Shown here one piece after another: positions 17,754 to 25,971 of a stretch of 64,000 bases of DNA. Position numbers and translations under genes: made by a program. Each line of letters starts with the position of its first letter. Position 1 is the stretch's first letter. This DNA is from Mucilaginibacter lappiensis (GTDB taxonomy: Bacteria > Bacteroidota > Bacteroidia > Sphingobacteriales > Sphingobacteriaceae): assembly GCF_900155965.1 (NCBI RefSeq), contig NZ_FTMG01000002.1, positions 1 through 64,000 of the forward strand, given 5' to 3'. Under the pieces are notes generated by a model. The model was not told the DNA's origin, did not search any database, and saw only the letters and a list, made by a program, of their open reading frames with translations.

Positions 17754-18983
17754 ATGATCGATTACCAGGCATACACTTTACCCAATGGCATCCGGATATT
17801 ATATAAGCATGCACCCTTTGCCATAACCCATTGCTGTTTTATTGTAAATGCCGGCTCGCGCGATGAAGGCGAACACCAGGAAGGCCTTGCCCATTTCATT
17901 GAGCATCTGTTATTTAAAGAAACCGAAAGGCGCAGCACCAACCAAATTTTAAACCGACTGGAACTGGTAGGTGCCGATTTGAATGCCTATACCACTAAAG
18001 AGTATACCTGTATACACGCATCATTACTTAACCAGCATCTGGAGCGTTCCATGGATCTGTTTGAGGACATCCTGTTTCACTCCACCTTTCCGGAGGATGA
18101 GCAGGAAAAGGAAAAGGGTGTAATCCTGGATGAAATAGCCTCCTACCTTGATCAGCCCGAAGAAGCCATACAAGACGATTTTGAAGAACTGCTTTTTAAA
18201 GGCCACCCCATCGGTAATAACATTTTAGGAACAACTGATTCTGTTGGGCGAATGAATGGCGATGATATCCGTGCCTTTATCCGGGCTAATTACAGCACAT
18301 CCGAAATGATATTTGCGGTTCATGGCAATTACGATTTTAAAAAAATCATCAAACTATCCGAAAAATACTTCGGGGGTATTGCAGCTCATCATCCACAAAA
18401 AAACAGGATAGCGCCGCAGGCCAATCAAAATGGCATCCATATTGTTAAAAAACCGATATCACAAACGCATTGTATCATTGGCAACCAGGCTTATTCATCG
18501 TCGCACCAGCACAAAAGCGGTTTATTGCTGCTTAATAACTTGTTAGGCGGTATGGGCATGAGCAGCAGATTGAACCTCGAGATCCGTGAAAAGTATGGTA
18601 TCGCCTACACTATTGAGTCGAACTATACCACACTTACCGATACCGGTATTTTTTCCATTTACTTTGGAACCGATGCCGAGAAAGCAGAAAAAGCCTCTCG
18701 CCTGGTTCACAAAGAATTGAAAAAACTGCGGGATCAAAAACTGGGTACATTGCAGCTGCACCAGGCCAAAGAAAAATTTATTGGCCAAATTGCGCTTGCC
18801 GAAGAAAATCGCATGAGCCTGATTATATCGATGGCAAAAAGTTTGCTCGATTTTAACCATATTGATACGCTGGAGGATGTTTTTGCTAAAATAAATGCCG
18901 TTACAGCCGATCAGTTATTGGAAATAAGCAACGAAATTTTTGATATTGACAAGCTAATTACACTGAATTTTGAACCTAAATAA
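17754..18983 (+). CDS. M16-family zinc peptidase
   Basis: A 409-residue single-unit M16 (pitrilysin-like) protease with the inverted zinc motif HFIEH at 47-51 and the downstream glutamate in the GVILDEIASYLDQPEE region. An inactive-type second M16 half follows, with a VKKPISQTHCIIG strand. No signal peptide is visible, so it is likely cytoplasmic. TATCTTTG at 17738-17745 ends 8 bases before the ATG. The def gene follows after 23 bases with its own promoter-like box. Substrate unknown; related proteins degrade small peptides. Confidence 0.88.
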   Translation: MIDYQAYTLPNGIRILYKHAPFAITHCCFIVNAGSRDEGEHQEGLAHFIEHLLFKETERRSTNQILNRLELVGADLNAYTTKEYTCIHASLLNQHLERSMDLFEDILFHSTFPEDEQEKEKGVILDEIASYLDQPEEAIQDDFEELLFKGHPIGNNILGTTDSVGRMNGDDIRAFIRANYSTSEMIFAVHGNYDFKKIIKLSEKYFGGIAAHHPQKNRIAPQANQNGIHIVKKPISQTHCIIGNQAYSSSHQHKSGLLLLNNLLGGMGMSSRLNLEIREKYGIAYTIESNYTTLTDTGIFSIYFGTDAEKAEKASRLVHKELKKLRDQKLGTLQLHQAKEKFIGQIALAEENRMSLIISMAKSLLDFNHIDTLEDVFAKINAVTADQLLEISNEIFDIDKLITLNFEPK

Positions 18984-19002
18984 GAATAATCCTGTATTTT
19001 TG
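18970..19002 (+). promoter_or_regulatory. Probable promoter of def inside the end of the M16 gene
   Basis: TATTTTTG at 18995-19002 fits TAnnTTTG; TTG at 18970-18972 lies 22 bases upstream, slightly long. Only four bases separate the box from the def ATG, which implies a leaderless transcript. Confidence 0.5.
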
Positions 19003-19006
19003 TAAA

Positions 19007-19579
19007 ATGAAGTATCCTATCATCGCCTACGGAGATCCTGTTTTAAGGAAAAAAGCAACAGCCATTGAACCAGACGAGTACCCTCATATAAAAGAACTGG
19101 TTGAAAACATGTTTGAAACCATGTATGCCGCGCATGGCGTTGGTTTAGCCGCCCCACAAGTGGGTATGTCTATGCGTTTGTTTGTGGTTGATGCTTCTGT
19201 TTTCAGCGATGATGAGCCCGAACTTAAAGGCTTTAAAAAGGTATTTATAAACGCCACTATATTAGAAGAAACCGGCGAAGAATGGGGCTTTAACGAAGGC
19301 TGCCTGAGCATACCCGATATCAGGGAAGATGTGTACCGCAAACCCGTGGTAAAACTATCTTATTACGATGCGGAATGGAAGCATTATGAAGAAACCTTCA
19401 ATGGCCTTGCCGCACGCGTGATACAGCATGAATATGATCATATTGAAGGCAAACTTTTCACCGATAAATTAAGTCCGCTGCGCAAACGTCTCATTGAGAA
19501 AAAACTGAACGATATTTCAAAAGGGATGGTTGATGTCGACTACAAAATGAAATTCCCCGCTGTTAAAAAAGGAAGATAA
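19007..19579 (+). CDS. def: Peptide deformylase
   Basis: Removes the formyl group from the N-terminal methionine of new proteins. The three family motifs are intact: HGVGLAAPQVG (43-53), EGCLSIP with metal ligand C99, and QHEYDH with H141, E142 and H145. The length of 190 residues is normal. It follows the M16 gene closely and is separated from the next genes by a self-complementary spacer. Confidence 0.96.
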   Translation: MKYPIIAYGDPVLRKKATAIEPDEYPHIKELVENMFETMYAAHGVGLAAPQVGMSMRLFVVDASVFSDDEPELKGFKKVFINATILEETGEEWGFNEGCLSIPDIREDVYRKPVVKLSYYDAEWKHYEETFNGLAARVIQHEYDHIEGKLFTDKLSPLRKRLIEKKLNDISKGMVDVDYKMKFPAVKKGR

Positions 19580-19582
19580 TTT

Positions 19583-19695
19583 AAGTCGCAAGTCAGGAGT
19601 CTTTAGTTCAAAGTCAAAAATGGATATATTTTCTTGACTCTAAAGACACTGTACCCAAAAGAGACTTATGACTACTCAAACTCAGAACTTCGGAC
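19583..19695. repeat. Self-complementary low-complexity spacer, block C
   Basis: Words such as AGTC, GTCTTTAG and CTAAAGAC are repeated in both orientations; GTCTTTAG near 19609 faces CTAAAGAC near 19642. It lies between convergent def and the regulatory-domain protein gene. Confidence 0.55.
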
Positions 19696-20334
19696 TTAAT
19701 TACTGCTGCTCTTATTATCAGCATCCGTAATCTGTTTGATCAAACTACCCCATGCAAACGGGTTAAGCAATGGATTTGGTGTTAGCGAATGCGAATTCAG
19801 GATACTGGTATGCATGCCCTGGGCTGTTGCCGTTTGTATTTCCTGCGCATCGCGGGGTAATACGTTTCCTAAAGCCACCAATGATGTGCGGCTTATGTTT
19901 TTACGCGCTATCTCCAGATCGTCATCAGCAAGTTTTATCGCTAAAAAGTCTTTCTTAAACTCATCTGTAGTTGCCCACGGGAACACATGGAATGTAGGCA
20001 GGTTGATGATCTGTGGCTTTAAACTAACTTGTAAGGTATAGCTTTTATTGGACACATTTGAAGGAATAACAACCGTTACCGGTCCATATCCAACGCAGGT
20101 AAAGCGCAGGGTATCCTGCTCATGCGCCACAAACGAAAAATACCCCTTGTAGTTTGACTGGCCTACCGAATTATGTGTGGAGGTATTGGTAATGGATACA
20201 TAAGGCACAATAACATTGGTACTGTCGGCATTATGTACTACACCTGTAAACTGCACAACGGGCCTGTCGTCATGTTTTTGTGCAACGGCTCCAATTGTCA
20301 CAAATAAAAATAATATGGCTATCAGATATTTCAT
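19696..20334 (-). CDS. Exported protein with carboxypeptidase regulatory-like domain
   Basis: A 212-residue protein with a signal peptide (MKYLIAILFLFVTIGAVAQ). Its N-terminal half is a CarboxypepD_reg-like beta-sandwich (VQFTGVVHNADSTNVIVPYV, YKGYFSFVAHEQDTLRFTCVGY), as found at the start of TonB receptors but here free-standing. The C-terminal half is polar with no recognisable domain. The start is placed at the signal peptide; an upstream ATG would add 22 residues of poor signal character. Role unknown, probably cell envelope. Confidence 0.75.
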   Translation of the reverse strand: MKYLIAILFLFVTIGAVAQKHDDRPVVQFTGVVHNADSTNVIVPYVSITNTSTHNSVGQSNYKGYFSFVAHEQDTLRFTCVGYGPVTVVIPSNVSNKSYTLQVSLKPQIINLPTFHVFPWATTDEFKKDFLAIKLADDDLEIARKNISRTSLVALGNVLPRDAQEIQTATAQGMHTSILNSHSLTPNPLLNPFAWGSLIKQITDADNKSSSN

Positions 20335-20449
20335 ATACCAATCACCCTCTCCGGATATATTACAGGTTATGCCCGGAAAAAGTTTCAAAACTTTAATCAA
20401 AAGTACGTTAATGCCGTAAATAAGGGAGGCATTTTAACAATACTTAACA

Positions 20450-20728
20450 CTATCTTAAATTTTCAGGGAGCACCGCGTTAGGGTCGTCAATGTCTGTCAG
20501 GTTGATGGCCTCAATACCGGTTACTTCCGGAACGGCTTTTTTAATAGCCTGTTCAATACCGGCTTTAAGTGTCATGATGCTCATTGGGCATGACCCGCAT
20601 GAACCTAACAATTTTAATTTAACTACACCTTCAGGGGTGATCTCCTCAATCGAAACATTCCCGCCATCAGCCTCCAAATACGGACGGATGCTATCTAAGG
20701 CTGTCTCTACTTGACTTAATAAACTCAT
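20450..20728 (-). CDS. NifU-like Fe-S scaffold (Nfu domain)
   Basis: A 92-residue free-standing Nfu domain, with the cluster-binding pair C44 and C47 in LGSCGSCPMS and the conserved YLEADGGNV. It carries [4Fe-4S] clusters to apoproteins in the cytoplasm. The Mrp ATPase gene lies just upstream on the same strand with a 136-base spacer, a pairing that fits joint work in Fe-S cluster assembly. Confidence 0.92.
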   Translation of the reverse strand: MSLLSQVETALDSIRPYLEADGGNVSIEEITPEGVVKLKLLGSCGSCPMSIMTLKAGIEQAIKKAVPEVTGIEAINLTDIDDPNAVLPENLR

Positions 20729-20769
20729 TTTAACTAAATTATAATAAAAGTAAAGTTACAACAAATTGT

Positions 20770-20885
20770 TTATTTGTTCATCAGTTTATTAGTTCATTGG
20801 TCTTAATCATGTAATCTTATACAATTAATAGCCAATAATAACCAGACGCAAATAAACCCGTGAACTACTGAACTAATGAACCAAC
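20770..20885. repeat. Self-complementary low-complexity spacer, block D
   Basis: Copies of GTTCATCAGTT, TTAGTTCATTGG and, in the opposite sense, GTGAACTACTGAACTAATG near 20860-20880 can fold together. It separates Nfu from Mrp and touches the end of the Mrp gene. Confidence 0.6.
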
Positions 20886-21944
20886 CGCTTTTGCGTTTGA
20901 AATAGCTACCTGCTGTGCTACACGGCGGGCCATCTCTAAAAAGGCCTGGGTCATTACTCCATCTTCTTCCAGTATGGTTGGCTTGCCGGCATCGCCAGAG
21001 TCACTTATACCCTTTACTAACGGAATTTCTCCTAAAAATGGTACATCCAATTGCGCAGCCAATTTTTGACCACCGCCTTTACCAAAAATGTAATATTTAT
21101 TTTCGGGCAGTTCGGCAGGTGTAAAGTACGACATGTTTTCGACCACGCCCAGTATCGGCACATTAATGGCCGGCATTAAAAACATCCCTATCCCCTTTTT
21201 AGCATCGGCAAGTGCCACATTTTGAGGCGTTGTCACAATTACAGCTCCTGTAACCGGGAACGTTTGTGTAACCGTAATGTGTATATCGCCGGTTCCCGGT
21301 GGTAAGTCTACAACTAAATAATCCAGTTCGCCCCAGTCGGCATCATTAAACAGCTGTTTTACCGCGGTTGATACCATTGGCCCGCGCCACGGCACGGGTT
21401 GATTAGGATCTGTAAAGAAACCGATGGATAACAGCTTGATACCATATTTTTCAATCGGCTCAATACGCGTTTTTCCATTAACCTCGCTGGCTTGCGGGCG
21501 TGCCCCCTCTAAGCCAAACATAATAGGAACCGATGGACCGTAAATATCAGCATCTATCAAACCCACTTTAGCCCCAGCTTTGGCCAGTCCTAACGCCAGG
21601 TTTGCCGCCACGGTTGATTTACCAACACCTCCTTTACCCGATGCTACCGCTATAATGTTTTTAACGCCCGGAACGCCGGTGTTTTTTTGCGACGTAACTC
21701 TCGAGGTCATGTTGATGCTCACCACAGCCTCTTTGCTTATAAAATAGCTAATGGCATTACGGCAAGCATTCTCTATCATTGCTTTCAGCGGGCAGGCCGG
21801 TGTGGTTAGTATCACCGAAAAGCTAACGTTGTTGCCATCTATATGAATATCCTGTATCATGTTGAGGGTAACCAGGTCTTTTTTCAGATCTGGCTCTTCC
21901 ACATTGCCCAGGGCTTGTAAAACTTGTTCTTTGGTAATTATCAT
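20865..21944 (-). CDS. Mrp/NBP35-family Fe-S carrier ATPase
   Basis: A 359-residue P-loop ATPase that loads Fe-S clusters onto target proteins. Residues 1-85 form a MIP18-like domain. Walker A, SGKGGVGKST, is at 102-111, followed by LIDADIYGPSVP. The Mrp signature VVDLPPGTGD is present. The C-terminal CxxC pair that holds a bridging cluster in E. coli Mrp is absent: the corresponding region reads ENMSYFTPAELPENKYYIFG. From memory this is common in Bacteroidota, and the adjacent Nfu protein may supply the cluster. Confidence 0.9.
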   Translation of the reverse strand: MIITKEQVLQALGNVEEPDLKKDLVTLNMIQDIHIDGNNVSFSVILTTPACPLKAMIENACRNAISYFISKEAVVSINMTSRVTSQKNTGVPGVKNIIAVASGKGGVGKSTVAANLALGLAKAGAKVGLIDADIYGPSVPIMFGLEGARPQASEVNGKTRIEPIEKYGIKLLSIGFFTDPNQPVPWRGPMVSTAVKQLFNDADWGELDYLVVDLPPGTGDIHITVTQTFPVTGAVIVTTPQNVALADAKKGIGMFLMPAINVPILGVVENMSYFTPAELPENKYYIFGKGGGQKLAAQLDVPFLGEIPLVKGISDSGDAGKPTILEEDGVMTQAFLEMARRVAQQVAISNAKAVGSLVQ

Positions 21945-22018
21945 AATATTATGGCAAATTTATGAAAACCGGCCGTTGATTTGCGTTTGTTAAAGAAACA
22001 ATTTGCAGAAACAACCGT

Positions 22019-22048
22019 TTGCAGGGGATAAGATTTAGTTTAGTTTTG
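22019..22048 (+). promoter_or_regulatory. Bacteroidota-type promoter
   Basis: TTG at 22019-22021 and TAGTTTTG at 22041-22048 are 19 bases apart; the transglycosylase ATG follows 13 bases later. Confidence 0.55.
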
Positions 22049-22061
22049 GAAAAATTTACAC

Positions 22062-24308
22062 ATGAAGCGTCTTAATCCTAAATACATACGCATAGCCGCA
22101 TTTATACTGATACCCTTACTGCTTATCCTTTTAATAGGCGGCTACATTGCCTATTCAAAACGCGAGGCCTTGCTTCAAAAAGCTATCAGCAAAGCTAAAG
22201 CAAAAGCCAGGAGGGATTATAATTTAGATGTAAAAATAGGTTCGGCCCACTTCACGGGATCCAGCACAGTAGCATTTTCTGATATCTCGATAGTGCCCGA
22301 AAATCGCGACAGTTTGCTGAATATCAAAAGCCTGGTGGTAAGTGTAAAGCTGTTACCACTTATTGTTGGCGATATTAAACTGGCCGATGTTTCCCTACAG
22401 GATGGGTTTATAAATTTGACCAGCGTAAAAGGGGTTAAAAATTTCGACTTCCTGTTTAAAAAGAAAAAAGATACTACCGCCACACATGATAAGGTTGATC
22501 TGGCCGACCTGGCCGATCACCTGGTGAACGAAGTACTTTACAAGATCCCGGATAACCTGCATTTGAATAATTTTTCGATCAGTTTCCGGGATGATAGTAC
22601 ACGGCTAAAACTGCTCGCCAAAACTGCGCTGATCAAAGATGGTAACCTCACATCAACCATTGATGTGGATAACGGCGCTGCTACCTGGCATATTGCTGGT
22701 AAAATGCACCCCTCTGATAAAGACATCGACGTAAAATTATATGCCGACGGCAAAAAAGTAGAGCTGCCTATCATTCAAAAAAAATTCAGGCTCGTTTTAA
22801 ACTTTGATACCATCAGCACAAAACTCACCAAGGTGGAGCACAGTGGCGGCGAAACAAAAATTTATGGTTCGTGGGCCGTACATAACCTGCTTATTAACCA
22901 CCCGGGTATCTCATCGGGCAATATCGTTTTTCCCGATGCATCTATTGATGCTAATGTGTTTGTGGGTAGCAATTATGTATCTATCGACAGCTCGTCGCTC
23001 ATCCACATTAAAAAACTTACCGCGCGCCCTTTTATTAAATACACGCTGAACCCGGTAAAAATATATGAGCTTAAGCTCAATACCGGCTGGCTAAACGCGT
23101 CCGATATCTTCGACTCCTTCCCTTCGGGTATGTTTGATGCCCTGGATGGCATACAGGTTGCCGGCAAGCTCAACTACGCGCTTAATTTTTATATGGATTC
23201 ATCCAAGCCCGATGACCTGCAGTTTGATTCACGTCTGAGTAAGGATAATTTCAGGATTGTGAAGTACGGTAAAACCGACCTGACCAAGCTTAACAGTTCG
23301 TTTGTTTACACCCCTTATGAAAAAGGTAAACCCATGTCACCGCATCTTATCGGGCCGGAAAACCCGGAGTTTACCCCGCTTGAACAAATATCACCAAACC
23401 TGCGCAACGCTGTGATGACGGCCGAAGATCCTTCTTTTTATACCAACCATGGTTTTGTGGAAGAAGCCTTACGCAAATCATTAGTGACCGATTTTAAAAC
23501 CAAGAAATTTAAGCGGGGCGGTAGCGGTATATCCATGCAGCTGGTAAAAAACGCCTTTTTAAGTCGCGAAAAAACATTGGCCCGTAAAATTGAGGAAATC
23601 CTGATTGTGTGGATCATCGAAAACAATCGCGTAATGACCAAAAACCGCATGCTGGAAGTTTATTTCAATATTATTGAATGGGGACGCGGTATTTACGGTA
23701 TATCAGAGGCATCGCATTATTATTTTGGCAAATCGCCTGCTGAGCTTACTCTGGGCGAAAGTATTTACCTGGCGAGTATTGTGCCCTATCCAAAGGGTGG
23801 CTTATACGCTTTTCAACCCGATGGTACACTCCGTCCAGGCCTTCATGGATACTTTAACCTTATTGGTAAATTAATGGCGCAAAAGGGCTATACGGCCCGC
23901 GACACCAACGCTTACGGCTTTTATGGCGTTCGCCTGCGGGAAAGCCTGCGCCGGGCAATTGCACCCGTGGATACCGCTACTGCCGATAGCCTGATGAAAC
24001 AAAGCGACGACAATGAGGTAATGCCGGTACTGGAAGACCCGGTAAAGAAACCAAGCTTCTTCCAACGTTTGTTTGGTAAAAAAGACACCACCGCTAAAAA
24101 GGCAGAAGAGCAGGAAAAGATCAAAGAGAAAACCGCTAAAGAGAAATTGAAGGAGCAGATTGAAGCGCTTAAACAGGAGTATAAGCTAAAAATAGATAAT
24201 ATTGATACTACAGGCAAAACCAGGAAGGATATAAGACAGGAAAAGCGACGCCTGAGAAAAGAGCAAGATGATAAAGAGGATGAGCTGAAACAAAAGGCCA
24301 ACTTATAA
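22062..24308 (+). CDS. AsmA-like protein fused to GT51 peptidoglycan transglycosylase
   Basis: A 748-residue inner-membrane protein. After an N-terminal anchor (about 10-30) comes an AsmA-like region (30-420) rich in beta strands. The glycosyltransferase 51 domain (about 435-620) has catalytic E455 in TAEDPSFYTNHG, GGSGISMQLVKN, and IIEWGRGIYGISEASHYYFG. No transpeptidase domain follows, so it polymerises glycan strands only, like MtgA. The last 90 residues are a highly charged Lys/Glu coiled coil. The AsmA-GT51 fusion suggests an envelope-spanning scaffold; that part is inference. Confidence 0.85.
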   Translation: MKRLNPKYIRIAAFILIPLLLILLIGGYIAYSKREALLQKAISKAKAKARRDYNLDVKIGSAHFTGSSTVAFSDISIVPENRDSLLNIKSLVVSVKLLPLIVGDIKLADVSLQDGFINLTSVKGVKNFDFLFKKKKDTTATHDKVDLADLADHLVNEVLYKIPDNLHLNNFSISFRDDSTRLKLLAKTALIKDGNLTSTIDVDNGAATWHIAGKMHPSDKDIDVKLYADGKKVELPIIQKKFRLVLNFDTISTKLTKVEHSGGETKIYGSWAVHNLLINHPGISSGNIVFPDASIDANVFVGSNYVSIDSSSLIHIKKLTARPFIKYTLNPVKIYELKLNTGWLNASDIFDSFPSGMFDALDGIQVAGKLNYALNFYMDSSKPDDLQFDSRLSKDNFRIVKYGKTDLTKLNSSFVYTPYEKGKPMSPHLIGPENPEFTPLEQISPNLRNAVMTAEDPSFYTNHGFVEEALRKSLVTDFKTKKFKRGGSGISMQLVKNAFLSREKTLARKIEEILIVWIIENNRVMTKNRMLEVYFNIIEWGRGIYGISEASHYYFGKSPAELTLGESIYLASIVPYPKGGLYAFQPDGTLRPGLHGYFNLIGKLMAQKGYTARDTNAYGFYGVRLRESLRRAIAPVDTATADSLMKQSDDNEVMPVLEDPVKKPSFFQRLFGKKDTTAKKAEEQEKIKEKTAKEKLKEQIEALKQEYKLKIDNIDTTGKTRKDIRQEKRRLRKEQDDKEDELKQKANL

Positions 24309-24323
24309 TTGATGAACGGTCTT

Positions 24324-24359
24324 GACGTAAATTGAATGTTTAAACATTCAATTTACGTC
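24324..24359. promoter_or_regulatory. Perfect 36-bp palindrome, probable operator 1
   Basis: Half site GACGTAAATTGAATGTTT is followed directly by its exact reverse complement, with no loop. Its centre, ATGTTTAAACAT at 24336-24347, recurs 40 bases downstream. No T-tract follows, which argues against a terminator. Confidence 0.7.
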
Positions 24360-24375
24360 GGGGTGACTATTTAAA

Positions 24376-24396
24376 ATGTTTAAACATCTAATTTTG
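24376..24396 (+). promoter_or_regulatory. Operator 2 abutting a -7 box of the nitroreductase gene
   Basis: ATGTTTAAACAT at 24376-24387 repeats the centre of the upstream palindrome. TAATTTTG at 24389-24396 fits the TAnnTTTG promoter box. A regulator bound here would cover the promoter. Confidence 0.55.
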
Positions 24397-24416
24397 TTTA
24401 ACAAATAGAAAATATC

Positions 24417-25046
24417 ATGTCACTCATAGAAAAATTACAATGGCGCTCAGCCGTTAAAAAATTTGATACTGCTAAAAAAATAACTGCCGCCCAGCTAGAT
24501 GGTTTATTAAGCGCCGTACAGTTAGCTCCGTCATCATATGGCCTGCAATCATACAAAATAATTGTTGTTCAGGATGCTGAAACTAAAGCCAAACTGCGCG
24601 CTGCAGGTTATGATCAACCGCAAATTACAGATTCATCTGCCCTCTTCGTTTTTGCGTCGCTAACCACGCTTGACGAAGATTTTGGTAAAAAGTTCATCGA
24701 CCTGATTGCTTCAACCCGTAATGTTGCACGCGAAACACTACAAGGTTATGAGCAGGTAATTTTAGGAACCCTGAGCAGCCGTACCGACGAGCAAAAAGTA
24801 GCCTGGTCACACAGACAAGCCTATATAGCCCTAGGTGTTTTGTTAAGCGCCGCTGCCGAACTGGGTGTTGATGCCGCACCGATGGAAGGCTTTGATGCCG
24901 AAAAATTTGATGAAATACTGGGATTAAAAGAAAAAGGCTTAACCGCTTCGGTTATCGCGGCCGTTGGTTTCCGCGCCGATGATGATCATTACAGCCAAAT
25001 GATCAAAGTACGCCGCCCAAAAGAAGAACTGTTTATTCACGTATAA
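24417..25046 (+). CDS. NAD(P)H-dependent nitroreductase family protein
   Basis: A 209-residue flavoprotein of the nitroreductase (NfsB/FRase I-like) fold. The FMN phosphate-binding region reads LQWRSAVKKFD near the N-terminus, followed by LLSAVQLAPSSYGLQSYK and, near the C-terminus, VIAAVGFRADDDHY. Such enzymes reduce quinones, nitro compounds or enones. The strong double palindrome directly upstream suggests tight induction, as seen for oxidoreductases controlled by MarR/HxlR or TetR repressors. No regulator gene is adjacent, so the repressor is encoded elsewhere. Confidence 0.88.
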   Translation: MSLIEKLQWRSAVKKFDTAKKITAAQLDGLLSAVQLAPSSYGLQSYKIIVVQDAETKAKLRAAGYDQPQITDSSALFVFASLTTLDEDFGKKFIDLIASTRNVARETLQGYEQVILGTLSSRTDEQKVAWSHRQAYIALGVLLSAAAELGVDAAPMEGFDAEKFDEILGLKEKGLTASVIAAVGFRADDDHYSQMIKVRRPKEELFIHV

Positions 25047-25049
25047 ATA

Positions 25050-25135
25050 AGAATCAGATATAAGAGTCAAGAATTAAGAAAAGCCCGGTTCCAAACTCTT
25101 GGCTTTTGATTCTTGACTCTTGGTTCTTCCTTCCC
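25050..25135. repeat. Self-complementary low-complexity spacer, block E
   Basis: AAGAGTCAAGAAT (25062-25074) is perfectly complementary to ATTCTTGACTCTT (25109-25121). Related words GGTTCC, CTCTTGG and TTGGTTCTT surround them. Confidence 0.65.
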
Positions 25136-25196
25136 GTAATACCAAGTGAATCAATGGCATGGCCTTTGCATAACTATCATGATGATTAAAAAGATC

Positions 25197-25562
25197 ATGG
25201 CAAAGAAAATATTGATAGTTGATCATAATGGCTTAATGACGGAGGTAATGTCATACATATTAATCAGTAATGGTTATGAGGTAATGACCCTTGACAATGC
25301 AGCCCAGATATTCAGCAGCATCCGCCAAAATCAGCCAGACTTAATTATCCTTGATGCCGTTTTACCCGGTATAGATGGCATAGATGTGTGCCGCCTGCTC
25401 AAATGGAATAAAGAGACCCAAACCCTTCCCGTAATTATTTGTACCGATAATGATGATACCGAAAACTACCTGAAACAGGAAGGCGCTCCCAATGATGTAT
25501 TGCATAAACCTTTTGGTATGAATAACCTGATAGAAACAGTTGAGCACCAACTGGCCGCCTGA
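25197..25562 (+). CDS. Single-domain response regulator
   Basis: A 121-residue receiver domain with no output domain, like CheY or SpdR-type regulators. Phospho-acceptor D53 lies in LIILDAVLPGIDG, switch threonine T83 in IICTDND and K104 in VLHKPFG. The usual second acidic residue of the N-terminal pair is replaced by H10 (VDHNG), so magnesium binding may differ. The start at MAKKILIVD is chosen over ATGs up to 51 bases upstream. No histidine kinase is adjacent. Confidence 0.8.
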   Translation: MAKKILIVDHNGLMTEVMSYILISNGYEVMTLDNAAQIFSSIRQNQPDLIILDAVLPGIDGIDVCRLLKWNKETQTLPVIICTDNDDTENYLKQEGAPNDVLHKPFGMNNLIETVEHQLAA

Positions 25563-25636
25563 ATAAAAGCCACCTGTTTTGTTTAAAATGCTCGATTTAT
25601 AAACAACAATTGTATATTTACCCCGAGGAGAAAAAG

Positions 25637-25867
25637 ATGGGTCTGCCACTACGAATAACATACAACGATACCGACCACGTTTACCAGATAAACACCGCAC
25701 CGATCAGTAAAGCCACCACCGAGCTTGAAATACTATTAAACGGCGAAAAAATAACCCTTCAAAAAGACATTCGCGGAGCATGGATCCAACAGGGAGAAGG
25801 CCAGCTGATTGATCCGGAATTGGCCCAGGCATTAGGCCGGTCTGTATCCCTTAGGTTTAGGATGTAG
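25637..25867 (+). CDS. Small conserved-looking protein, unknown
   Basis: A 76-residue polar protein rich in short beta-strand patterns (LRITYNDTDHVYQIN; LEILLNGEKITLQKD). An AGGAG box lies about 8 bases before this ATG, one of few Shine-Dalgarno-like sites in the window, and decides the start. No family recognised. It lies 74 bases after the receiver gene and may be co-transcribed with it. Confidence 0.6.
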   Translation: MGLPLRITYNDTDHVYQINTAPISKATTELEILLNGEKITLQKDIRGAWIQQGEGQLIDPELAQALGRSVSLRFRM

Positions 25868-25936
25868 TTTTTCCAGCTACCCTTTGTAGAATAAAATCTA
25901 CATTAATCCCTTTCTCTAACCCAATATAAGCTTTCG

Positions 25937-25967
25937 TTGCTTTTATAAAGCAAACCAAGTATTTTTG
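25937..25967 (+). promoter_or_regulatory. Bacteroidota-type promoter, leaderless
   Basis: TTG at 25937-25939 and TATTTTTG at 25960-25967 are 20 bases apart. The ATG at 25972 follows after four bases, where transcription itself should begin. Confidence 0.6.
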
Positions 25968-25971
25968 TTTC

